Shown here: positions 17,701 through 25,748 of the stretch, one piece after another
Position numbering within the stretch: position 1 is the stretch's first letter
How the letters are laid out: every line of letters begins with the position of its first letter
Origin: CAYMCQ01 sp964389025
GTDB taxonomy: Bacteria; Verrucomicrobiota; Verrucomicrobiia; Limisphaerales; CAYMCQ01
Direction of reading: 5' to 3'
Assembly: GCA_964389025.1 (NCBI GenBank)
Contig: CAYMCQ010000009.1
Location: 1 to 64,000, forward strand
Length of the DNA stretch: 64,000 bases
Made by a program: the position numbers and the translations under genes
Notes under the pieces: generated by a model
What the model saw: the letters and a program-made list of their open reading frames with translations, nothing else
The model's database searches: none
Told to the model about the DNA's origin: nothing

Positions 17701-20673
17701 TCATCCTGCTAAGAAAAACAGATGCCTTTGCCCCCACGCGCCCCGCGCTTTGAAGCGCAAAATACCTCCCGCGCAATCGCACGGAATCTTTTCTCCGAAA
17801 GCGTCCATCCGCGCTCCCTGAAAGTAGAGTTCGCCGCGACTCCCTCCCGCTGGCAACGGCAGGCTCATCTCCGCATCGCCATGAATCCAGATCTCCATCA
17901 TCGCTCCACCGATCACGCGACGTTCTGGCAAGACCGGCGCCCATGCGGCCAGCGCGACGGGCTGGCTGGCGAACACAAACTCGCGACCGTTGATCGAAAT
18001 CTTCCGGCAGTTGTGTCCGGCAAACGCGAGCAGCGCGCCATTCGCATCCAGCCGGAACGCCACCGTCAACGTGCCGTCGAAATTCACGCGATGACCGTTG
18101 ACCGGAAACTCGCGAAGCTGCAGCGCATCCGGGGGCAGGGGATTCCCGGCGAGAATTTCCTCGTCTTGTTTCGCGTCGCGATGGAATCCGCCCGGCCAGT
18201 TTTCTTCGTGCGTTCGATAATGTGCCGCGACGGTTGTCGTGCCATTGGGAAAGCGGCACGACACATAAGGCGACATGCGCGACACCACGTTGGGATTGTC
18301 ATTCGTCAACGCTGCAGGCCCGCTCTTGGGATACGCGCCAAGTGCCAATAAAATTTCAAACCATGTTCGCGCTTCTGCTCCAAGTGACGCGGCCTGGTCG
18401 TCGCGCGGGCGAAACCCGAGAAACGTCGCGCTGCCGTTCTTCGCCAGGGTTCGGTGCAGCCCGATGATTCGCTTGCCAGCCTTCGCCACGGCGCTTACGC
18501 CTTCGTCCGGTTCAACCGGATAAATCAAATCCACCAGGAAATCCGTGAGAATATTTTGCGGCGGAACTTTTGCGAGCTGGCCGGAGAATTGGATTTGCCA
18601 GCCGCCGGTGCCCTCGCCTTCAAGCCCGAACCGCAAATTCTTCACGCCGAAAAGTCGCTGCCACTTTGCGAGCACCGATTGACCTGCGAGGTCGAAGCGA
18701 CATGGCGGACCTGACCAGATCACCTTGCCGCCGCTGTTCACGAACTGCTCGAGGAATTCCAACAGGCCCGCCGGTGGCAGCGGTTCAAACAAAACGGCGA
18801 GCGTGCCGAACTTGCGCCCTGCCATTTCGATTTTTCCATCCACGCCCACGCGTCCGTGTTGGAGCAGGCGCTGCGGCGTCACATAATTCGCGTAGCCATA
18901 TTGCGTCATCCACGAACCGAACCGTTCCTCGCACGCGACCAGCGAGAGCGGATACAACATCAGCACGTCGGTGTCCCGATGTTGGGAATCCTCCACGGCC
19001 TGAAACCACGGACTTGCCGAAGCACCGAACGCGTCGCACACCGCCTGATGCCGGCGCAACGCCGCGTGCGGCATGCCCCATCCTGCGGCGTAGGCGTAGG
19101 GCGTGCGATTCAGAATGCCGGTCGAGCACGCCAGCGCGATGCCGTAATAATTCCGATCCGACCAGCCGCCTTCGGCATGGTCGTTGCCGCCGCCGGTGAG
19201 AAAATCGTTCCATGCAAAATAATCGTCGCAGGCCGACGCGGATTGATGGATGGTGTTCGACCACAGAAAATCCGGAGTGTATTCGTATTTTTTTGAATTC
19301 ACACGCGATTGCCAGAAGTCGCACGTCGGACTTTGCGCCCACGTCGCGTGCGCCCGCGCTTCCAGTTCCTGCCCATACTTTTTCTCGGCGAACTCCTTGG
19401 CGGTGGCGAACAGCTCGACGACGGTCTTGTGCAACAAATCAAAGTAACGGCGCCGCAACAGGAAAGTTTTATGGATTCCATCTGCGTTGTTGCTGAGGAC
19501 GTGTTGCGCGGGCAATCCTGCTTCGAGCGATGGCAGGAAGCTGTGCTGCGCGTAGGCGAAGTAAAGCAGATACTTTTCGAAATCCTTGAACTCCGAGCCG
19601 TGAAGTTCCGCAAACCGCGCGGCGAAATGCGGCGTCAGATAGCGAAAGGTGAGTTGCCCCTCGTCGTGATGCCCGGCATAATTCCAATCCTGTTGGATGT
19701 GCATCTCGTCGGCGTAGAGACCATTCAGCGGCACGCCGGCGGCGTGGTATTGCTCGATCAATCCTTGCAGAAACGGCAGCGCACGCGGACTAGAATAATC
19801 CATCTCTGGTGTCGCGTAGCTCGCCACGATGAGAACGCGATCCAGCGCGCCGGCTTGAATGTCGCCTTTCCCCCGGATCGTCAGCCGCCGGGCTTTGGTG
19901 GTGGACTGCGCGGATCCATCCGCTTCGATTTCCGGCGGGGCTTTCAATTCCACAATCGCTTCGGGATTGACATGATAAAAGCGGGTTCCGCCAACACGCT
20001 GTTCCTTGAATGCGAAAACGCGCACGCCGGTTCGCTGAAGTTCGATCGTGCCTTTGTTGTTCGTCCACTGGCGTTGTTCCCAGAGCGAAACCGAATAGCT
20101 GCCGGTCGCGGCGTCGCGGTAGCCTTCGCGGTATTGCACCCAGCGGCCGGACTCGCCGGTTTTTTGCTGGTAACCGCGGCCGATTTCTAACGGACTCAGC
20201 AGGCTTAACTCGAAACCCAGTCCGTAAGCCTTCACGGTCTGACTGATTTTGCGCAAGCGCTGAATGTAAGCCTCGGTGTCTGGCAACAACTGGCGCGGCT
20301 TGCCGCCCTGACCTTTGCGGTATTGCGACCAGAATTCATCGAAAGCGAGGATGAGCGTGCGCGCGCCCTGTGCTTTCGCTCCTTCACAAATCTTGCGGAG
20401 CGTCGTCAGGTTCGGATCTTTACTGATGCTGAGATCAATTTTCTTGTCCGGGTCCTGTAAATCTTCCAGTTGCTCGTCGCTGACGAGAATGATTCCTGAC
20501 TTCGGCAACAAAAACTGCCACGGCCCGGGAAATGTGAGAGCGGCCTCGGGTAGCTTGCGCGGTTCGGCTCCGAACAATCGTCCGCCCAGCGGCAGAGCGG
20601 AGATGCCGATCCCCAGACCGCCGAGCTGGCGAAAAAAATCCCGGCGCGTTTGACCCGCGGTAAAATGCAGCAT
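17701..20673 (-). CDS. Very large Tat-exported glycosidase-like protein
   Basis: This is a 990-residue protein beginning with a twin-arginine signal (TRRDFFRQLGGLGIGISALPLGG). The body has barrel-like stretches (TLILAFDEFWSQY, GLGFELSLLSPLEIGRGY, GVPLNGLYADEMHIQQDW) with acidic residues at strand ends, then a GATase-like segment (TLAVLFEPLPPAGLLEFLEQF, GGKVIWSGPPCRF) and a C-terminal beta-sandwich (LTVAFRLDANGALLAFAGH). The architecture parallels the neighbouring 691-residue protein, so both probably act on the same exported glycan. No established family was recognised with confidence. It is the first gene of a two-gene minus-strand operon. Confidence 0.6.
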   Translation of the reverse strand: MLHFTAGQTRRDFFRQLGGLGIGISALPLGGRLFGAEPRKLPEAALTFPGPWQFLLPKSGIILVSDEQLEDLQDPDKKIDLSISKDPNLTTLRKICEGAKAQGARTLILAFDEFWSQYRKGQGGKPRQLLPDTEAYIQRLRKISQTVKAYGLGFELSLLSPLEIGRGYQQKTGESGRWVQYREGYRDAATGSYSVSLWEQRQWTNNKGTIELQRTGVRVFAFKEQRVGGTRFYHVNPEAIVELKAPPEIEADGSAQSTTKARRLTIRGKGDIQAGALDRVLIVASYATPEMDYSSPRALPFLQGLIEQYHAAGVPLNGLYADEMHIQQDWNYAGHHDEGQLTFRYLTPHFAARFAELHGSEFKDFEKYLLYFAYAQHSFLPSLEAGLPAQHVLSNNADGIHKTFLLRRRYFDLLHKTVVELFATAKEFAEKKYGQELEARAHATWAQSPTCDFWQSRVNSKKYEYTPDFLWSNTIHQSASACDDYFAWNDFLTGGGNDHAEGGWSDRNYYGIALACSTGILNRTPYAYAAGWGMPHAALRRHQAVCDAFGASASPWFQAVEDSQHRDTDVLMLYPLSLVACEERFGSWMTQYGYANYVTPQRLLQHGRVGVDGKIEMAGRKFGTLAVLFEPLPPAGLLEFLEQFVNSGGKVIWSGPPCRFDLAGQSVLAKWQRLFGVKNLRFGLEGEGTGGWQIQFSGQLAKVPPQNILTDFLVDLIYPVEPDEGVSAVAKAGKRIIGLHRTLAKNGSATFLGFRPRDDQAASLGAEARTWFEILLALGAYPKSGPAALTNDNPNVVSRMSPYVSCRFPNGTTTVAAHYRTHEENWPGGFHRDAKQDEEILAGNPLPPDALQLREFPVNGHRVNFDGTLTVAFRLDANGALLAFAGHNCRKISINGREFVFASQPVALAAWAPVLPERRVIGGAMMEIWIHGDAEMSLPLPAGGSRGELYFQGARMDAFGEKIPCDCAGGILRFKARGAWGQRHLFFLAG

Positions 20674-20787
20674 AACTTATGGACTTTTTTCCAAGCGGGA
20701 TATTCGCGCCAACCAATTTTTGTTGCTTCGCATGGGCAACGAAACGCGTGCTTGCCGCCCGGCGTTCATGAACGTAGGGTGACAGCC
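20674..20787. promoter_or_regulatory. Divergent promoter region
   Basis: These 114 bp separate the starts of the 990-residue exported protein (minus) and the ChbG-like deacetylase (plus). Any shared regulator of the two transcription units should bind here. No clear operator or promoter consensus was found by eye. Confidence 0.4.
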
Positions 20788-21762
20788 ATGCAATTTCAAT
20801 CCTTTCGTTCTCCCGGAATGTGCTTTGTCACCGCAGGTTTCCTTTTCACCGGTCTCGCCAGCCGCGGCGGCGAAAAACTTTCGCTGGCTGAACGGCTTGG
20901 TTACAAACCGACCGATAAAATTCTGATTGTGAATGGCGATGACGTCGGCATGTGTCACTCCGCCAATGAAGCCACCATCGAATCGCTGGAGAAAGGGTTG
21001 ATGACCTCGGCGACCATGATGGTGCCGTGCCCCTGGTTCAATGAGATCGCGGACTATGCCAAACGGAATCCGCAGCGTGACTTCGGGATTCATCTATGTC
21101 TCACTTCAGAATGGAAGTTTTATCGTTGGGGATCGGTGGCGCCGCGAGAACAAGTGTCCGGCCTGCTTGACCCGGACGGTTACATGTGGCGCTCAGTGCA
21201 GGAAGTTTATGCACATTCGAAACCGGAGGAAGCGCTGATTGAAGGGCGCGCCCAAATCAAGCGCGCACTGGCCTCGGGCGTTGATGTGACTCATATCGAT
21301 TCGCACATGGGCACATTCCAGTATAACCCCGCTTACATGGACGCTTATTCGCAACTGGCGGTCGAGTTTGATTTGCCGCTGCGCATGGCCTCACAGTCCA
21401 CAATGGAAAAGAACAGCGCGCCGACGTTGCGAGACAAGTATGCGGCCAAGGGACTCGTCTTCACGGATTATTTTATTCACGAGGAACTGCCGCAGGAGAA
21501 AAATGGCGTGAAAAAATTCTGGGCCGGCATCCTCAAAAATCTGAAACCCGGTGTGACCGAACTTTACATCCACGCATCCAAACCGACCGAGGAACTGAAG
21601 GCCATCACCAACAGTTGGAAGACGCGAGGCGAGCAATACGAAACGTTCACTCACGATGAAGAAATCAAAAAACTGGTGGCCGACGAGAAAATCATTTTGA
21701 TCGGCTACCGGCCGCTGCGTGATTTGCAGCGCAAGGAGCGGAAAGAGTCCCCCACAAAATAA
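20788..21762 (+). CDS. ChbG/HpnK (YdjC) family carbohydrate deacetylase
   Basis: This is a 324-residue exported hydrolase. ATG 20788 gives a signal-like segment (FRSPGMCFVTAGFLFTGLAS); an upstream frame from 20650 has no coding character. Motifs of the YdjC fold are clear: LIVNGDDVGMCHSANEA, where the two Asp coordinate metal, FGIHLCLTSEW with the metal His, and VTHIDSHMGTFQ with a second His-Asp-His cluster. Family enzymes remove N-acetyl groups from chito-oligosaccharides or related glycans. Most YdjC proteins are cytoplasmic, so the leader is unusual. It is divergent from two exported glycosidase-like genes, which suggests a shared glycan. Confidence 0.85.
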   Translation: MQFQSFRSPGMCFVTAGFLFTGLASRGGEKLSLAERLGYKPTDKILIVNGDDVGMCHSANEATIESLEKGLMTSATMMVPCPWFNEIADYAKRNPQRDFGIHLCLTSEWKFYRWGSVAPREQVSGLLDPDGYMWRSVQEVYAHSKPEEALIEGRAQIKRALASGVDVTHIDSHMGTFQYNPAYMDAYSQLAVEFDLPLRMASQSTMEKNSAPTLRDKYAAKGLVFTDYFIHEELPQEKNGVKKFWAGILKNLKPGVTELYIHASKPTEELKAITNSWKTRGEQYETFTHDEEIKKLVADEKIILIGYRPLRDLQRKERKESPTK

Positions 21763-21990
21763 CCCGCTCGAGGAATCAGCACGTTTTCTGGACGGGGCCA
21801 AACCAACTGCGAACAGTGGGGCGGTTAAAGTGCGATTGAACAGGACTATCCCCGGTTTTCGCGGAGACTGAAAAGCTGATAGCCCGATGTTTGAAAACTG
21901 GGGAAATGTGGAAAGTCCTGGCAATTGAAGTGTTGACACGGGTGACTGAAAGGCGCAGATTGCCAAAAACCCCTGACTAAAGAAGCTACC

Positions 21991-22851
21991 TTGAAACAAG
22001 TCACACCGAAAACCGAACGGTTACCATCAACCCAACTTCGAAAAGCGATTTCTCAAGATTCTCGGGCGATTTTGCGAAGCGAAGCGGCCGCCAGCGCCTT
22101 CACCCTCATCGAACTTCTGGTCGTCATAGCCATCATCGCGATTCTGGCCGGGCTGTTGCTCCCGGCGCTGGCCAAGGCAAAGGAGAAAGCCAAGCGGATA
22201 CAATGCCTGAGCAACCTGAAGCAACTTGATCTGGCTTGGAACATGTATCTCCTTGATAACAATAATGTGATGGTGCCCAACAAGCGCAACTCGGGCGGCA
22301 GCACGGACGCATCATGGCTGGTCGGGAACACCCGGACCGAAGTGAACACCACCAATATCGAGAGAGGGGCTTTGTTCCAATACAACAAGTCCGTGGGAAT
22401 CTACAAATGTCCTTCCGACCGGTCAGTAGTCGTGGGCAAGCCGCAATTCCCCCGCAACCGCAGTTTCGTGCTGAGTGCTTATCTGAATGGCAATCCCTAT
22501 GAAAATTGGGTGTTCGGCCGAGTCAAGGAGAAAGTCTCTGAGATTGCCAAGCCCTCCAAGGTGTTTGCTTTTACCGAGGAACATGAGGATGGCATTGATG
22601 ACGGCCATTTTGGTTTCCTCCCCGATGACCACCCGCTGGGTAAATCCAATTGGTATAATATCCCGACTGCCCGGCATAACAAGGGGGCTAACCTGGCCTT
22701 CGTGGACGGACACGTCGAATACTGGCATTGGAAGGCCAATGCGCCGTTCACCGTCAAGGTATACATTGCGGCCGGACTCTGGCAAACCGCAAAACCGGAC
22801 GAGGTTCCTGATCTGCGCCGGTTGCAAGACGCCATTCCCGACCGTCTTTAA
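21991..22851 (+). CDS. Pseudopilin-like protein with H-x9-DG motif
   Basis: This is a 286-residue orphan pseudopilin. TTG 21991 is the only start before the leader; AAGAAG precedes it. The leader of about 35 residues ends before FTLIELLVVIAIIAIL, where Ala replaces the usual Gly at -1 (SAFTLIELL), which would slow prepilin peptidase cleavage if the site is real. Then comes the N-terminal helix LAGLLLPALAKAKEKAKR. The C-terminal part has the canonical HNKGANLAFVDGHVEYWHW, an H-x9-DG motif. No secretion or pilus operon lies nearby. Confidence 0.82.
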   Translation: MKQVTPKTERLPSTQLRKAISQDSRAILRSEAAASAFTLIELLVVIAIIAILAGLLLPALAKAKEKAKRIQCLSNLKQLDLAWNMYLLDNNNVMVPNKRNSGGSTDASWLVGNTRTEVNTTNIERGALFQYNKSVGIYKCPSDRSVVVGKPQFPRNRSFVLSAYLNGNPYENWVFGRVKEKVSEIAKPSKVFAFTEEHEDGIDDGHFGFLPDDHPLGKSNWYNIPTARHNKGANLAFVDGHVEYWHWKANAPFTVKVYIAAGLWQTAKPDEVPDLRRLQDAIPDRL

Positions 22852-22877
22852 GACTGGCCTTGTCCCGAAAAAGTTGG

Positions 22878-23963
22878 CTACCCCAGCCACAAGTCAATCG
22901 GCTTCCGCGCCCGGGTGCGGAAAGGCAACTTGACTTTCCGCCCCGTGCCGGCAGAGGCGTAGGCAGCCATCATGATTTCGAGCACCGCGCGGCCATCCTC
23001 GCCGTTGACCACCGGCTCCTTGTTCTCGCGAATGCACTCGATGAAATGCTTCAACTCCTGCGGATAACCCTGATTGAACGCCTCCTCGAAAACGGTAAAC
23101 GACCAGCCCTTTGTCGAGCCGGCCTTTTCCATCGCGTAGCCGTAGCCGTCCTGGCTGTAAGTCAGCGCCGCGTTGCCCATGAACAAATCGGCGTAGATCA
23201 CGCCGCCCGTGCCATAAACTTCCACGCGATCATCCATGCCGCCCTGCTTAGCCCAGCTGTTCTCCGCCACGCCCACCGCGCCGCTCGCGAACTCCACCGT
23301 CACCAGTGAATTTTCCTCCGCCCGCGTCCGCTTGCCGTGAATCAAGCCCGTCTGCAAGTGCGCCTGCACGCTCACGACTTTCGGCCGTCCTCCGAGCATC
23401 CAGCGAAACCACGCGATGCCGTGGCAGCCCATGTCCATGATCGCGCCGCCGCCGGATTGCGCGATGTCGTAAAACCAGTCGCTGTGCGGCCCGCTGTGCT
23501 TCTCGCACTGGCGCATCTGGAATATTTTCCCAACCGCGCCTTCGTTGACGAGTTTGCGCACCCGCTCGTATTTGGGCGCGAAACAAAGCTCCTCGGCGTA
23601 ACACAGCTTCCGCTTCGCGGCCTTGCACGCAGCGATCATTTCGTCGGCCTCGGCGAGATTCATCGCGAGCGGTTTCTCGATGATGACGTGTTTGCCCGCC
23701 CGGGCGGCAGCCAGCACGGCGCGGTGGTGCAGAAAGTTCGGCAGGCAGATGTCCACCACGTCGCAGCCCGACCGGGTGATGGCGTCGTCGAGATCGGTGA
23801 AAGCCTGCTGGATTTTGTGCTTCTTCGCGAACGCCCGCGAGCGTTCCGGCTTGCGCGTGTAGACGGCCACGACTTCCGCGTCCGGCACGAATCGGTGATA
23901 AGACTCGATGTGGATGTCTGAGATGAATCCCGCGCCCAGCAATGCAACCTTTGTTTTGTTCAT
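22878..23963 (-). CDS. Gfo/Idh/MocA family NAD(P)-dependent oxidoreductase
   Basis: This is a 361-residue cytoplasmic dehydrogenase. It has an N-terminal Rossmann fold with VALLGAGFISDIH, then the conserved EKPLAMNLAEADEM lysine motif and a C-terminal alpha/beta domain with GGGAIMDMGCHGIAWFRWMLGG that carries the catalytic His. Members oxidise or reduce sugars, inositols or N-acetylated sugars. The neighbour is a DUF1080 protein, a common pairing in PVC genomes, consistent with 3-keto-sugar chemistry: an oxidoreductase makes a 3-keto glycoside that a DUF1080 lyase/hydrolase opens. That link is inferred. Confidence 0.92.
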   Translation of the reverse strand: MNKTKVALLGAGFISDIHIESYHRFVPDAEVVAVYTRKPERSRAFAKKHKIQQAFTDLDDAITRSGCDVVDICLPNFLHHRAVLAAARAGKHVIIEKPLAMNLAEADEMIAACKAAKRKLCYAEELCFAPKYERVRKLVNEGAVGKIFQMRQCEKHSGPHSDWFYDIAQSGGGAIMDMGCHGIAWFRWMLGGRPKVVSVQAHLQTGLIHGKRTRAEENSLVTVEFASGAVGVAENSWAKQGGMDDRVEVYGTGGVIYADLFMGNAALTYSQDGYGYAMEKAGSTKGWSFTVFEEAFNQGYPQELKHFIECIRENKEPVVNGEDGRAVLEIMMAAYASAGTGRKVKLPFRTRARKPIDLWLG

Positions 23964-24046
23964 GCGCGTGAGAGTGCCATACGAGCCAACCGGGGCGGTA
24001 GCAAAAAAACTGCAAGGTCGAGTTGGGGACGGAAACCCGAGGGTCT

Positions 24047-24919
24047 TTATTTCGTGGCCGGCAAGGGATGGAGTTCAATGCGGCGGAAGAAAATCTCCGC
24101 TCCCTCGGATTGAAAGATGAGCTGGCCTGACTTGTGGCTAAGTTGCGTGGCTTGGTTCACCCGCTTGCCGTTCACGAAATAATCAAGCGTGTCGCCGGCG
24201 CACACGGCTTCGATGTGCGTCCATTCCCCGTCTGGACTCTCCACGTCCTGCCGGCCACGAAAGCCGAGTTTGTCGGCCCAGTCGGGATCGCGACCCCACC
24301 AGTTGACACGGCCGGTTTCAAACACTTTGGCCGTCCCCTTTGCGTCCCAGCACGGCTCACCGTCGCGGTCCTTCGTCACGTTGGCCGTGGCGAAGTATTT
24401 CTGAACTGTGCCGTCCGGTTCGTAGCCGCCGAGCACGAGCAGGTCGCCAACGCCGCCTTCGATGATCTGAAATTCGTAGGAGCGCATCCAGGGGCCGTTG
24501 AAAGTTTTGGAAAAATAATTCCCGTCGCGGCCGGAGCAATGCAGAAGCACGCCGCTGTCCTTGGTGGCGTTGGTCCGGTTGCCCCAGGTAGCAACGCCCC
24601 AGCGGAATTCGGCCACGAGCCGGTAGTTGGCGAACCGTTGTTTCGTGGTCAGGCCGCCATAGTGCTGTCCACTGATGCGGATGGCCGGCGCGCCATCCAC
24701 CTGATCCACCACCGAGAAAACCCGGTGCGGATCCTCGCGGTGAAAATCCACGAGCCACGAATAGAAGGGCGAAAGGTCGCGCCCGTTGAAGAGCCGGATG
24801 ACTTCGCGCGGGACGATGATTTGGTTGTCAGAGTTCGTGCCAGCAGGAGGCGGATCAACCGCAAAGGTCGCGACGGTGGCAGCGAGGGTGAGGCACAGGA
24901 GGAGCAGGAGTTTTCGCAT
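24047..24919 (-). CDS. DUF1080 (3-keto-disaccharide hydrolase-like) secreted protein
   Basis: This is a 290-residue exported protein with a signal peptide (MRKLLLLLCLTLAATVATFA). It shows the jelly-roll family pattern: VIRLFNGRDLSPFYSW, then NYRLVAEFRWGVATWGNR, DSGVLLHCSGRDG, SYEFQIIEGGVGDLLV, WTHIEAVCAGDTLDYFVNGKRVNQ and the end strand EIFFRRIELHPL. Characterised relatives cleave 3-keto disaccharides. Its C-terminal strand is the yardstick used here to recognise the two DUF1080-like gene remnants at 34.0 and 34.8 kb. It is read with the downstream Gfo/Idh/MocA gene, 83 bp away. Confidence 0.9.
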   Translation of the reverse strand: MRKLLLLLCLTLAATVATFAVDPPPAGTNSDNQIIVPREVIRLFNGRDLSPFYSWLVDFHREDPHRVFSVVDQVDGAPAIRISGQHYGGLTTKQRFANYRLVAEFRWGVATWGNRTNATKDSGVLLHCSGRDGNYFSKTFNGPWMRSYEFQIIEGGVGDLLVLGGYEPDGTVQKYFATANVTKDRDGEPCWDAKGTAKVFETGRVNWWGRDPDWADKLGFRGRQDVESPDGEWTHIEAVCAGDTLDYFVNGKRVNQATQLSHKSGQLIFQSEGAEIFFRRIELHPLPATK

Positions 24920-25040
24920 GACTCAATGGATAGCAATTTGTTTTAAGCAGATCGCCGTTGACGGAGAATTGATTTTCCATCGGTCGGCGTGCGTAGAAAT
25001 TGTGCCGGTTTGTTGCCGGTGTCAATCGCCGGAAACATCC

Positions 25041-25748
25041 TCACCGCAAGCGCGCATCGCGAATGAACTCCGCCCGTTGATCCAACATGAGCCGGTTGCG
25101 GCCACCGCGATGGACGGCGATTCCTTTGAGTTCGGCGGCGACGGTTGGGGCGGTTTTCGGGAAGTATGGGTCAACCGTCAACTCCACATCGCTCAAGGAT
25201 CCCGGACGGCCCACGATTGGATTGTTCGCCTCCTGTAAATCCTGCAATGCCTGCTGCGGAGTCTTGAGCCAGAAATTGTCAAGCGGCACGGGATCGTCCA
25301 CCCGGTCGAAGCGCCAGAGCCAGTAGCCGGTCACCAAGGCGGAGTCGTTGGTGCGGGCGAATTGAAAGCATTGCGGACGATCACGCAGTTGGACGGATGC
25401 GGCGAGTTCGGCGCAGAGCCAGACCGTCGAATTGCCGAGATAATTGTTGAGCGTGAGCGCCGCCCAACCGGCGCGCGGATCGGACGGGGGCCAGTCGGTC
25501 CAGGGCCGGTAGCCGAGCGCGGTCTTCAACGGACGCTGGTCGGGAAAACGGTCGGCGGCGTCCGCGAGGTAAAGCGCAAAGCCGAGGCCGATCTGGCGGA
25601 GGTTGGAAAGGCAGGAAGTTTGCCGCGCCTTTGACTTCGCCCGCGCCAGTGTTGGCAGCAGCAGCGCGGCGAGAATCGCGATGATCGCGATGACCACGAG
25701 CAATTCCGCCAGCGTGAAACCGCGCGCGGCGGGCCGGGCGGCGTTCAT
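25041..25748 (-). CDS. Pseudopilin-like protein coupled to PQQ dehydrogenase gene
   Basis: This is a 235-residue pseudopilin with a short leader MNAARPAARG directly before FTLAELLVVIAIIAIL; the glycine at -1 and Glu at +5 are intact. A hydrophobic helix follows (AALLLPTLARAKSKARQ). The C-terminal H-x9-DG motif is degenerate (HRGGRNRLMLDQ). Its start codon overlaps the stop of the large PQQ fusion gene by 4 bp (25745-25748), so the two proteins are translationally coupled. This suggests that this pseudopilin has a job linked to its exported neighbour. Confidence 0.85.
   Translation of the reverse strand: MNAARPAARGFTLAELLVVIAIIAILAALLLPTLARAKSKARQTSCLSNLRQIGLGFALYLADAADRFPDQRPLKTALGYRPWTDWPPSDPRAGWAALTLNNYLGNSTVWLCAELAASVQLRDRPQCFQFARTNDSALVTGYWLWRFDRVDDPVPLDNFWLKTPQQALQDLQEANNPIVGRPGSLSDVELTVDPYFPKTAPTVAAELKGIAVHRGGRNRLMLDQRAEFIRDARLR

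Noticed and set aside
16134..17753. Long plus-strand open frame (539 codons) opposite the exported glycosidase gene
   Set aside because: It is the antisense shadow of a GC-rich real gene, with a Arg/His/Glu-rich composition and no motif.
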